Shown here in pieces: positions 34,539 through 45,356 of a DNA stretch of 64,000 nt (position 1 is its first letter; every line of letters begins with the position of its first letter). The position numbers and the translations under genes are program-made. The stretch comes from Isoetes taiwanensis (Eukaryota; Streptophyta; Lycopodiopsida; Isoetales; Isoetaceae): positions 248,001 through 312,000 of the forward strand of contig JAJEKV010000294.1 in the NCBI GenBank assembly GCA_021234155.1, in the 5' to 3' direction. The notes beneath the pieces were generated by a model that was not told the origin of the DNA, ran no database searches, and saw only the letters and a program-made list of their open reading frames with translations.

Positions 34539-34715
34539 GTATGTTTACGCCTCCTTACCCATACATTTATTTCAAATGGCTACCGCTGCGCTTATTTCAA
34601 TTCAAATAGCGCACTGCGCCATTTGATGTAAATAGCGCAATTTGCGCCATTAGATGTAAATAGCAACATTTGAAATTTAAAATGTGCCTCTCTTGCAAAG
34701 ACTACCTTGAAATGG
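34539..34715. repeat. AAATGGCGC hairpin cluster 3, in a second intron
   Basis: Directly after the donor at 34539 come caaatggctaccgctgcgc, aaatagcgcactgcgccattt and aaatagcgcaatttgcgcc, again alternating orientation, ending near tgaaatggcgcataag at 34710. Confidence 0.7.
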
Positions 34716-36180
34716 CGCATAAGATTCGAGGGGCAAACACACCTAAGGATGTCAATCGGTTTGTCTTCATGCCGATGATGTCTATGCACTCTTTCGGCCG
34801 ATGTGGAACAAATGGAGGAAGGGAGAACTTAAGGACAATAAGGGGTCAAGCTATAGTAATCAATTTTGCTAAAAGACAAAAGATTACTCGGTGACAACTA
34901 CCTTAGATGCATGAGGGGCTTGGACTATGATGATTGTAGAAAGGTCCTCAAGAAGCTTTTAAGCGGGGATATATATCGCCAAAGTCACCCTCAGATTACA
35001 AAGGCGATAATTTCTTCAAGACGCAGGTAGCAGAACTTAAGAGTACTTGCTTACATGAAGAAGGAGATACCGCACTTCATTGCAGATCAAATTGGCACTA
35101 AGTACAAGAAATTCGAGGACCTACGGGAAAGCCACGCACCATTTTTCGATAAAGCACTTCCGGTTTGGGGTATGCCACCATAAGTGGGTACGGAAGGAAT
35201 ACTCAAAGAGGGAGTTCATGGTAACATGCCATTCTCCTTGGCGAGGTCCATTCGAAAAATCCTTCACTGAAACGTAAAAGGCACCGCCAAGATGGTTTGT
35301 GGAGCATGTCGCTCGCCGGGGATTCCGGAACGAACGTCGCAGTTCTACACCGCCAAAGATGATATGTTTAGATGCAAGGTACCTTTACTCCGGTTGGAAA
35401 AGTGGAGATCAGAATCGCGTTCTTCGATAATGTCTCATGATGATGGACCAAGAGACATACCGGATTCTATGTTTCACGCCGGGAGCGTAACTTACCATTT
35501 GCCGCTCGGCGCTTTGAAATACTAGAATCCGTGTCTAGAGCGTTTGTAGGAATCTATGAAGAAGAGACCGGAGCTGGCTGTGTGGTTCAGAATCAAAGAG
35601 CCACAAGCTCTTCTATTTGCTCACGAGGATTTCGCAGACAGACGCGAGAGCCTCGACGAAGACTGACCTTAGGGCTATTTGGCGACCATCCTAGAAAGCT
35701 CCCGCGAAATTCCTCCTATTCCTAAGGAAGCCATCTAAGTGAGGGCGATGTTATGGCTAAAAAACTCATGCAAGGCGTGTTTAAGTGGAGTTGGCGGTGG
35801 TATGGAGGAGAATATCCGCGCATAAACAGATTGGTCCCGGAATCTAGCGTTTCTACCTTGTTGATAAGCTCTGCCCTCAAGGTAACATCGCACTAGATTT
35901 CTTCTCTGGTGGAGCCTTCTCTAGGGCATCCCCTTCATGTAGGAAGAATCGGTGTGACATACGAGCATGAGTTAGGAAAGATGAAATGCGAGAGGCATTC
36001 CAGGTAGGGTCGAACGCCATGTACCCCCGGGTTTGACCCAAAGGCCATTGACCAACGCCAACGGGAAGTCTTGACTTTGCAAGATGGTGAATCTCGGAAG
36101 GGGCAGACGGAAGAAGCTTCTCATCACAGAGAAAGGTGAGGCGCGGCCCAAGCCGGAGCAGAAAGGGGATCAAATTGACC

Positions 36181-36802
36181 GCAATAAAATTAACTGGATG
36201 ATTATGAGAAAGTCTCTAATGAACACTTCGGCCAATGACTATTAAAAAAATTACGTGTTTTGAAAAAATTGTATCTTATATAATATTTCTATTAATATAT
36301 ATATCTACATGGTCTTACGAAAATATGTGTTATCTATAGCAAAATGGGCGAGAGCACTATTTGCTTGGTCTTCACGTTCACGCAAATAGCGCGCTGCACT
36401 ATTTGCTCGCTCTTAAATAGCGGCGCATGCACTATTTGCTTTTTTCACGTTCAAGCAAATAGCGCCCTGCACCATTTGCTTCCTTTCACGTTAAAGCAAA
36501 TATCGCTTATGCCTATTTGCTTTGTGGTTATTTCTAAGCTAAAAGGAGCCGCCACGCTTATTTTGTTTGCTCACTGGGGCTTTTTTGGCAATTTAATATC
36601 TGCTTTTGTGTTTCTCAGGCCGCTTTTCCTCATACTTTCCAAGTAAATGGCGCCATAGTTCTCTTCCTGACAACTAAAACCGCGCTGTTTTATATTAAAT
36701 GTAGCGGTTTTTGCATGATAACTGGTTTCTGTTTAAGCAAATAGTGCCATATCTAGCCATAAATGTGTGATAAAACAGGGAAGAAACTGATTTCACGAGA
36801 AA
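36181..36802. repeat. AAATAGCGC hairpin cluster 4 and AT-rich flank
   Basis: After an AT-rich stretch with tatctta tataatattt at 36274, the region 36345-36500 has units such as gcaaatagcgcgctgcactatttgc (arms gcaaatag/ctatttgc) repeated four to five times, with further isolated copies near 36645 (aaatggcgcc) and 36740. It follows the last methyltransferase-like text by about 170 bases. Confidence 0.65.
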
Positions 36803-37306
36803 TTGGAATCAGAAATTTCCAACTTTAATGAAATTCTGCTTTTGACCATCCTTCCTCATGACACGCAATCTGCTTTTGCAGTTAACACGATCCCTCATGA
36901 TGAGGACAAAAAGGTTCACTTTGCCCCAGATCTGGATAAACTCATGCCTCATGTCATGCCCAAAGTCAGACAAAGTATTCTCAATCTCATGCACGCTGCT
37001 GAAGGACGCACACTGGCTAATGTACATGCCACCACCAGAGCTCAGCAGCGTCAGGACGCACCTCCATCATCTCAACCTCCACGCTCTCAGACATATCCGA
37101 ATATTGCTGCAGAGGTGGAGCTTCTCAAAGAAGTTGCTGCTTCATTACCACGCACTCCTGCTCCATTGAATACAACTGATCCATTTTCTCATGTGCCGTT
37201 GGAACTCCAAGAGGAGCTAGCAAAAATCAAAATTTCTTTAAGTCTGGGAACTATTTTGAAACTGTGTCCTGCTCTCAAGGGCATCCTGTGGTTAAGGCTT
37301 CCTTGA
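36803..37306 (+). CDS. Unrecognised 167-codon ORF
   Basis: The frame is open for 504 bases with ordinary amino-acid composition. It contains FAPDLDKLMPHVMPKVRQSI, a helical, charged segment, then a Gln/Pro/Ser linker and a second helical part (EVELLKEVAASLPRTPAP). I recognise no family. The helical-linker-helical layout and its position against a Ty3/gypsy fossil would suit a gag-like or transposon-encoded structural protein, but the pol fossil is on the other strand. An isolated exon of a host gene is also possible. Confidence 0.35.
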   Translation: MESEISNFNEILLLTILPHDTQSAFAVNTIPHDEDKKVHFAPDLDKLMPHVMPKVRQSILNLMHAAEGRTLANVHATTRAQQRQDAPPSSQPPRSQTYPNIAAEVELLKEVAASLPRTPAPLNTTDPFSHVPLELQEELAKIKISLSLGTILKLCPALKGILWLRLP

Positions 37307-37309
37307 GCT

Positions 37310-37535
37310 TGTCAAAAGAAGTTTGAACATTTTGAATCGAATGTGCAACCCAATCCTTGACTTTCTGGTGCTTTTACTGAGGTGAAAAAGAGATAGCCCA
37401 CTTAGCAAGTTCTTCACAAATTTTCTTTAGTACCTTGCAAGACCCACGAAGCTTCTTACTTCCGCATTTCAAAGGCAGTCTTATAGATGTCTTCCTCACT
37501 TATTCTTATCTAATAATACCAGGAACTTAGGTCTA
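37310..37535 (-). mobile_element. Ty3/gypsy pol fossil, part left of the Helitron
   Basis: Minus-strand text here belongs to the same reverse-transcriptase/RNase H region as 39551 onward; the Helitron 37536-39550 has inserted between them. Old and broken; no LTR seen on this side. Confidence 0.55.
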
Positions 37536-39550
37536 TCTTATATTATAATGTTGTGTAATGGACCGCACCCTAAATCGGACGGTCGAGGATTTGATCGACC
37601 AATGGTGGAGATGATGTGTGCGTGTCTTCAACTAAAATTTCATCTTGACTATGGCTTCAATATGAAAGGGAAAAGGAAAAAGGAAAAGGAAAAGGAAAAG
37701 GGAAAAGGGAAAAGGGAAAAGGGGAAGGGGAAGGGAAAGGGAAAGGGAAAAGGAAAAAACGATGAAAGGGAAAAGGGAAAAAGAAAAGGGGAAGGGAAAA
37801 GGAAAAACGATGAAAGGGAAAAGGGAAAACTATGAAAGGGAAAAGGGAAAAGGAAAAGGGAAGGGAAAAGGAAAAAATATGAAAGGGAAAAGGGAAAACG
37901 AAAAGGGAAAATGAAAAACGGAAAAGGGAAAAAGGAAAAGGGAAAAGGAAAAGGGAGGGAAAAGGAAAAACGATGAAAGGGAAAAGGGAAAAGGGAAACG
38001 GAAAAGGGGAAGGGAAAAGGAAAAATGATGAAAGGGAAAAGGGAAAAGGGAAAAGGAAAAGGGGAAGGGAAAAGGAAAAACGATGAAAAGGGAAAAGGGA
38101 AAAGGAAAAAGGAAAAAGGGAAAAGGAAAAAGGAAAAGGAAAAACGATGAAAGGGGAAAAAGGGAAAAGGGAAAAAGGAAGAGGGAAGGGAAAAGGAAAA
38201 ACGATGAAAGGGAAAAGGAAGAGGGGAAGGAAAAGGAAAACGATGAAAGGGAAAAGGGAAAAGGGAAAAGGAAGAGGAGAAGGGAAAAGGAAAACGATGA
38301 AAGGGAAAAGGGAAAAAAGAGAAAAAGGAAAAGGAATAAAGGAAAGGTAAGAGGAAAAAGGAAAGAGAAGGAGAAAAGGAAAATGGAAAGATAAAAGAAA
38401 ATAGAAAAAGGAATAGAATAGGCGAGGGGGAAAGGGAACGGAAAAAAAAAGCACCCATGAGAAGGGTAAGAAGTAAAGGTGAGAAAAGGAGAAAAAGGTA
38501 AGGGAAAATAAGAAAAAGGTTGCAAAGTCTATGGGAAAAAGAAAAGTAAAAAGGAAAAGAGAGGGGAAAAGAGAAAAAGAGAACTTGGGAAAAGGGAAGC
38601 GAGAAAAAAGAGAAAAATGAAATGCGTGAAAAAACAGGGGAAAAGAGAAAGGGTGAAGAAAGAGAAAAAGGAAAGCAAAAAGAGCATCGAGAAAAAGGAA
38701 GAGGGAAAGGATGGAAAAATGAGGAAAAAGGTGGGGGGGGAATTAGAATAGACAAAGGGTAGGGAGCAAGGAATAGGAAAAGAGGAAGGAGAAAAGGGCA
38801 CGAGAAAAAAGGGAAGAGGGAAAGGGTGAGGAAATAGAAGAAAGAAAGGAAAAAGAGTATGGGAAAGGGAAAAGAAAAAAGAAACAAGAAAGGAGAAAGT
38901 GGAAAGGGGAAAAGGGGGAAGAAGATGGGGAAAGAAGGAAAAAGGGTACATAAAAAAGGTTGAGAAAAGGGAATGGAAAGAGGCATATGAAAAGCGAAAG
39001 GGAACGGGAAAGGAAAAATGTAAAGGAAGGGGAAAGAGAAAGGAAAGGGAAAAAGGGAACATCACAAAGCAAAAGGGTGGGGAAAGTATGAAAAGGGAAT
39101 GGAAAGTTGAAAGGAAAAGGGAAGCGGAAAAAGGAGAAGGGAAAGCAAAAAGAGCATGAGGAAAAGAGGAGAGAGAAATGGGAAAAGAGATGGGGAAAAG
39201 GGCACGTGATCAAGAGGAAGAGGGTGGGGAAAGGAAGAAAAGGGCACATGAAAAGGTAAGCAAAAGAGAACGAAAAAAATGCATGAGAAACGGGAAAGAG
39301 AAAAGGAAAAGGAAAAGGAAGAGGAAGGGGAAAAGGAAAGGGAAAGAGAGTAGTGGAAAAATGGGAAGAGCGGGGAAAGATAAAAAAGGAAGGAAAAAAG
39401 TGGATAAGAAAAGAGAAAGAAAAAAAGGGAAAGGGGAAAGGGAAGGCAAAGGGAGGGAGAACGGGGTTAGAAAAAAAAAAGGGAGAATAAAAAAAGAAAG
39501 AAATTAAAGGTTCCTAATTTATGCCCAGCAAGGCTGGGTACCATTACTAG
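37536..39550 (+). mobile_element. Helitron, purine-rich family A, copy 2
   Basis: It starts TCTTATATTATAATGTTGTG after A 37535 and ends with hairpin GCCCAGCAAGGCTGGGT and CTAG at 39547-39550 before T 39551. The interior is A/G on this strand. 37740-38320 holds the minisatellite with acgatgaaagggaaaaggga; 38460-39500 is a less regular purine tract shared with 22668-23678 and with copy 1. Non-autonomous. Insertion is within the reverse-transcriptase region of a Ty3/gypsy fossil. Confidence 0.9.
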
Positions 39551-41370
39551 TCTTGGAGAAGACTTTAGCTCCTTGTAGCCGATCCATCAAGTCACCTGCC
39601 CCTTGGCAAGGCATACTTGTTCTTAATCGTCGCTCTTGTTGAGTTGATGATAGTCAATGCACATCCTCTGAATTCTGACCGAATGTATTTCAGCTCAAAC
39701 AACTCCTACAATTGCTTCTTGAGCTTTGCTCGCTAAGGAATGCTTATTATATAAGGAGCCTTACTAGTCGGCTTTGCATCTGGTGCAAGAGTGCTTTCAC
39801 ACTCTACGCCTCTATAGGATAGCTCTCGAATTTTATCTGAAAATATATTATGGAACTTCTTGATTAGCTTAGCAATTGGCCTAGGCAATTGTTTCAAAGT
39901 AGCATCTTCCTTCTTACTCTTGCTGTCAGGGTCGATGTAAGAATGTGTGTGACGTCATCTTTTTAATGTACTTACTTAGCTTTTGGCTGACATGCATTGC
40001 ATAACTAAAATGACTTCCTTAACTTTGTAAAGTGCTTGTCATTTGGTACTAGGTTCAGAGCATAGAGGTGGGGGACAATTTTTATGTCAGCAACATGTGG
40101 TGCTAAGGGGGTTCTTTCTTGGGACATTTTCTTTGTATTTTTAAAAAATATTTTCTTTTATTTTTTTGATATTTGTTCCTGAAACGCATTAACATTATGC
40201 CTTGGAATACAAAATTTCAGCTTCAATGGAGTTACAGAAAAAAAGATAAAAATAAGTAAAATTTTAGTACTGGGTGCTTAGTGGGTGCTTTACTGGCGCA
40301 AAAATGCCCCCCAGCTCCACGCTTTAACCCACTAAGATAGACATTTCTTTCTTATGGAAATCCAGCATTGGCTTAACTGGCTTTAAATATTCAACTATGA
40401 GATCATACTTACCGATATCTATAACTTTGGCGCACATGCTTAACTTTGCTCTGCTTAAGCTGATGTCAAAGTTGACTCTCTTCCTTTGATGTTGCGAACT
40501 GCTTACTCTTGCCATAACTACCGGCTAGACTTAGACTTAAGAGTCTTGCTCTTAAAGATATCCATCATATAGGAGGTACAATCTTACGGGTTAAATGTTA
40601 TTTACATAATTCCTATGGCCACAAGGCTTTGTCGACATGGACACAAAGGACTATGCAATACGTCCTTTCAAAATAAAAAGAACTACTCGTAATCGCTTCC
40701 CGATCCCAGCATGGATGTTATCATCCATAAGTCTAAATATTCAACTAACTGACCACGAGTCCTTTAAGTTGCTAAAAGCTCTTCTATGCGTTAGTCGTTG
40801 GAGTAGCAAGGCGGCGTTCTCCCAAGTTGCTAGAGAATCTATTCTCTTTGGAGTTGTTGCATAACCATCCATATGCTTGCTCTTTTTGTCGAACATCTTC
40901 TACTTGTGCTTTCTTCGATGCCGAGGTTGACTTTTGTCATTCGGATTATCCATGCCAATGGACTTGATGGTATAGGTGACAACCTAAGATCTTGATGTCT
41001 CATCCACAAAGCTCGAAGATAATATTCTCCCCACTAATGTTCTCCGTCTTAGAGGTTACAAGATTTGAGGATGATCCTTCTAACTCTTGGTTTGATACTG
41101 TTGTATTGACTCTGTCAATCTCCTTCATGTCGACTCTTCGTCCTGGCAGTTCCATATTGCTGCTATAAGATTGAGGATGATGTCGAGTGTTCGCCACTTC
41201 AAATTGTTCAAATCTCCTCCTTCTTAAGTGTTGAGTCTTTTCGCATCCATGTGTGGGGTTTATAACCTTGCAATAATTAATTATTAGTACTGCTAGTTGG
41301 TCCCTCATGGTGCCTCTTCTTGTTGCTTCTTGGCCTTTGATCTCTAAGGTCAAAGCTCATCATGATCTTG
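39551..41370 (-). mobile_element. Ty3/gypsy gag-pol fossil, part right of the Helitron
   Basis: Leftward text near 39551-39700 shows the gypsy reverse-transcriptase start (a 'CIDYHQLNK' box and an 'LKVFS' phrase at the Helitron junction). Upstream on this strand, frames at 40324-40515 and 41000-41353 are open and charged, as in the protease/gag region, but not diagnostic. The copy is broken in several places and old. No LTR could be delimited. Confidence 0.6.
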
Positions 41371-44300
41371 AGATGGTGTTGTCAAGGTTTAGCTATTTTG
41401 GAGAATCGAGGCTGACAAAACACTTTGGTTTCTACAAGATCGCCTGCAGGATGCTTCGCGGCCCTCTGGGGGGTCTCTGCTAGGAAAGGCTACCTCGGGA
41501 ACCTTTTTGTGGCCCAGATCTTGGGGTCTCAACTCTCCCCTCTGAGGTGGCCGTGCAAGGTCCTGGCCTTGTTTGACTTGGGGAAGGGTGCCAGCTCGGC
41601 TGCCCAACGGTAGGCTGTCCAGACAGTTCTAATGCTAACTCTTTGATCTAAACCCAGTTCAAAAATTCAAAAAATTGGCATGTATGCTGGTGATGACTTA
41701 GAAAGCCAGCTGACAAAACATCATAATTAATTGCATTAATTATGAATTCAATTGCTAGAATTTGGTGCAATCATCTCGAAGCGACAAGTGAGGTATGTTG
41801 GAGCTTTGATAAAGCCCTACGATTATTAGAAGTTGATCTCCAACGAATGATGTATTAGGAAAGCAAACAATGTGTGACTAGAGCTTGAGGATCAAGTCAA
41901 ACTATGGTTTTTCTATGTATATTAATTAGAGACTCTGGAAAGTGTGGTGTTAAAACTACAACATGTTTTATAGTACAATCGTATAACTAGCTTGAAAGCA
42001 AACTAAACCTATACTGGGGAGGGGGCCATGGACTACTCATTATGACAAGTCTAGCAAGGACATGAGAATGTACTACGATGAATATGGTACATTTGAAGTG
42101 GATGGTATGCGTGCATACACCATCAATTTTAAAGCTCATAGTGATGTAGTGAAAAACTACTATATCATTGGTTTTGAAGTTGTTCCATTAGTGTAGTGGT
42201 TTTTATATAAAGTTCGTCTAATAATCGGCCAAGCTACCATGAACAAAGTTCATTGAATAATTGGTCCGCTACTATGAATGTTTGAAGTGAAACGAGCGTT
42301 GAAGTTATTCCAGTAAGTGCATTGGTTCTTAAATAAAGTCGTCTAATACTTGGCCATGCTATCATGTTTGAAGTTTGTCAGACTATGAATATACACTGCC
42401 TTGTATCTTCTGTCAATTATATCGTAGCATATGGATTTGATTTCTATCTATTATTTAGATGATAATGATTAGAATCAGATAATATAGGTGTAAAAGATGC
42501 ATAGTATCAATGATTATTATTACAAGAAATTTATCGCGACGGCCTTGACATTTCTCTTTCCCGACCCCTGTCCTCTGCTGACTCACTTACTGGCTAGAAT
42601 TTTGTCTAGCATCGAGTGTGTGTCAATTTGAGAGCACATGAGATTTGGACTTGCACCATTGCCTTGTGTTCCTGCGCTCGCATATTTGAAGAGTGCTATT
42701 GAACTTTGCTTCCATTGATATTTAAATGAGCTGTAGATTAGGTATTAAGAGAGCGGGAGTTACAACCATATTATGGAATTGCAAATCCATCTATTTGAAT
42801 CCAAGATTTCATAGTTTGACAAAAAAGTACTACTACTATTGAGCTCCTCTAAAGATGGGGGCAAAAAATAATATCTTAATGATTTAAGGAAATAGATAGC
42901 ATCACCATAACTGGGGCAGCACGACAGGTGTTTAGAGTGTCTGTCATGGTGACGTGGCACACCAACCCGGGGGGTTCACTTATAGTAAGGGGGGTATGCC
43001 ATGTGCGTGCATAGGGTGATCAAAAACACCCCCGTATACGATTTCTTGAAAGGCAAATTCGACCCCTTCCGTACAAAGTTTACCCCAAGTAGTGGCAAAA
43101 AACCCCCCTACCTCTTACGTATACGTATGGAAATGGGTCGAAAAAACCCCCCTACAAGTCACTCAGGCACATTGTATGGCACTTACAGTGAATCCCCCTT
43201 GCACACCAACAAGTTGAAAAAGTACTCATAACATAAGAATAAAGTAAAGAATAGAATAAGAATAAGAATAGTTTTTTATCATCCATTGAGACCAATCGGT
43301 CTATGGGACCCAGAACGAGCGCAGCAAATTTATTACTGGCCGGGTTCAAAAACCCTCGCCCCGAAGGGTTTTCGAGGGAAAAACCGTGGCAGTAATAAGA
43401 ATGCTATCAAACTATACAAGTATACATCATCATGAAATAAATGTGTATGTACATGTCAAGCGCGTGCCCGAACTACAAAATTTCCACTCTCAATATAAAT
43501 GCAAATAAAAAAAAAAAAACTTAAACATTAGTACCATCTCAAGGAAAATATTATGGGATTTCCACCCACCAATGTAGTTGCTAGGGTGATTGGGATGGAG
43601 GCAAGAAAAAATTAAATTGGTATATTTTGTTTGGGAAATGGCATTGTGAATTTAATTCTCAATAGCATAATTTCCTTTTTAATTTAGTGAGACTGACTGA
43701 GCACCCAAAAAGCTAGGATGCCACTGAGTAAAGTTCCCCATGGTATAAATAAATCCAAGGAGGAGCTAGGCTCAAAATTTATTGTTGTGACTTGCAAGAC
43801 ATAATGTGTAACTTAGAAGTTAAAGATGGTTTTCACTTGCCAATCATCATGATGAAGCATCATCATTTCCCAAACAAAAGAACCCTTGGCATCTCGAATA
43901 CCAAATTTCGAAAGTTAACAATTAAATACTAACTAATTGTGTCGATCTTTTGCCTATAAGACTCGACCAAATACGTTCAATATAATGCCATTGAATCTTT
44001 TTAGCACAAAAATACAGATCAGGTTTTGTCCTTACCATTAAATATTTTTTTCAATCTTAATTTGTTTCCAAAGGAAGATATTTCTGCAGTTAGGACATCC
44101 TAACATAAGGTTTATATGGAATATATACGAATTCAACAATTGTCTTCAGCATTATATATTTAGGACTATTGGACCCGGCATAATGTAACAACCAGTTTTT
44201 ACGGTTCGAGAACCTCAAGGCCACCCTCTATGAGTTGATTCAATCTTATATTCTATATATGAACCTTGATAAGATGGTTGGTGGAGTCGTAACCTTCACC

Positions 44301-44677
44301 CACCAAAAATTAGTTAAAGATTATAGGGTAGATTTTTTCTAAGTAATTTTTAAGTGATTTCAGCCGAAATTTTCAGGTGGTGATTTGGTGGCGCCGTCAA
44401 GTGATATCACATTAAATTTAAAACATGAACATTGTTTCGTTAGAACATCAAATATCACATTGTTTCATTACAACATTAGAGTTTCAACAATATCAGAGTT
44501 TCCCTGAAACAATAGAGTGGTCGCAGTGAGGCGCCATGTGAGGCGCCGTCTGCCATTTCTGTGTGTATCTTTCTCCTCGGGTGTCGGATTTGGACGCTTT
44601 TTTGGTGCTTTGGAAAGCTCAGACTGTAAGCTTTCCGTTGGTGTATGGCATCAGGCAGCCCAACATCGGAATCAGTG
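41371..44677. other. Long region without recognised gene
   Basis: A GC-rich island at 41430-41610 gives short open frames on both strands with no family. At 42183-42245 and 42311-42372 a 62-bp phrase (gtctaata-t-ggcca-gcta) is repeated. At 43080-43160 aaaaaacccccctac occurs twice. At 43345-43375 ccctcgccccgaagggttttcgaggg forms a hairpin. The rest is AT-rich. Confidence 0.4.
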
Positions 44678-44682
44678 CGAAT

Positions 44683-45203
44683 TGTAACGTTCCTAACCGA
44701 CATGCCCTTAACCAACTGGGCAAAACCGTCTAGACGTTTATGAGTAGTCGCTTCTACCCATTTATGCTGGTGTCTTGGGAATGCCCCAGAGGCATATTCA
44801 AGGTTCGAATACTCGAGCGGTCTACCATGGGCCCCTTACAGTCTCTCCCACTAGAATTATGCTCATTCTCGAACATCCAAGGCTATACCATGTCTATGTC
44901 ACTAGAACTATGCTCGTCCTCGGGCATCCAAAGCTATTCCATGTCTATGTCATACCATGCCACAATGATTACCAAGTCTTTGCAAATTACCCATGCATAT
45001 AGGTACCCATGGAGACTCGAACTCGAGACCTGCTCTGATACCAACTGTGATGTTCCTAACCGATATGCCCTTAACCAACTGGGCAAAACTGTCTAGACGT
45101 TTATGAGTAATCGTTTCTACCCATTTATGCCGGTGTCTCGGGAACGCCCCATAGGCACATTCAAGGTTCGAATACTCGAGCAGTCTATTATGGGCCCATT
45201 ACA
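44683..45203 (-). mobile_element. TRIM (miniature LTR retroelement), structurally whole
   Basis: Two 158-bp direct repeats, 44683-44840 and 45046-45203, each bounded TG...CA when read on the minus strand. Next to the 5' LTR, at 45033-45045, is TTGGTATCAGAGC, the primer-binding site for initiator Met-tRNA. Before the 3' LTR is a purine-rich tract (AGTGGGAGAGAC). The internal part is only 205 bases and encodes nothing. Flanks cgaat (44678-44682) and cggat (45204-45208) look like a five-base target duplication. The LTRs differ at roughly one position in ten, so the insertion is fairly old. Confidence 0.88.
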
Positions 45204-45356
45204 CGGATTTATGGTTTCCCATTTTGGCCTCTATGGTTAACCCTGGTATGTCTTCCTCAGTTGTTATTTCTTTTGTCAATACTGCTTCCATGACTTTCTC
45301 TTCTGTTTCTGCCTCCCCTATGCAATCTGGTGCTTTTGTAATTCCTCCTTCACTGC

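Larger units (their letters stand above)
32532..36180 (+). pseudogene. Degenerate multi-exon gene: ParB-like domain plus amino-methyltransferase-like domain
   Basis: Start: ATG at 32532, exon 1 of 14 codons (MAQSSIKIWEPCLE) then a donor (GAG|GTTAGT at 32574). Coding-like text resumes about 33000 with a Lys/Arg-rich part, including MREKV and PSEKPRPMRSPP up to 33874. At 34150-34340 come VVPFDPDTKQLVEM and YIINGNHSTAAAQLVCDKLG, the ParB/sulfiredoxin-type 'GNHR-AA' nucleotide-binding core. An exon ends SRSDEYK|GTATGT at 34539. After a further intron, 34700-35380 reads as protein, and at 35860-35960 LCPQGNIALDFFSGG then VGRIGVTYEHE follow, resembling motifs I and II of N4/N6 methyltransferases. 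The frame has multiple breaks throughout, so it looks non-functional. ParB-methyltransferase pairs are known in phages and prokaryotic mobile elements; origin and function here are unknown. Confidence 0.55.

Noticed and set aside
36274-36300. TCTTATATAATATTTC after an A, resembling a Helitron 5' end
   Set aside because: No unpaired plus-strand 3' terminus lies to the right, and the subterminal block is absent.
41389-41613. GC-rich open frames on both strands as a possible gene
   Set aside because: Short, overlapping on opposite strands and unlike any family; a local composition effect is likelier.
44698-44725. tRNA gene or tRNA-derived SINE suggested by box A- and box B-like sequences
   Set aside because: The two boxes fall inside matching 158-bp terminal repeats with a primer-binding site next to one of them, so a TRIM explains them better; no cloverleaf forms.
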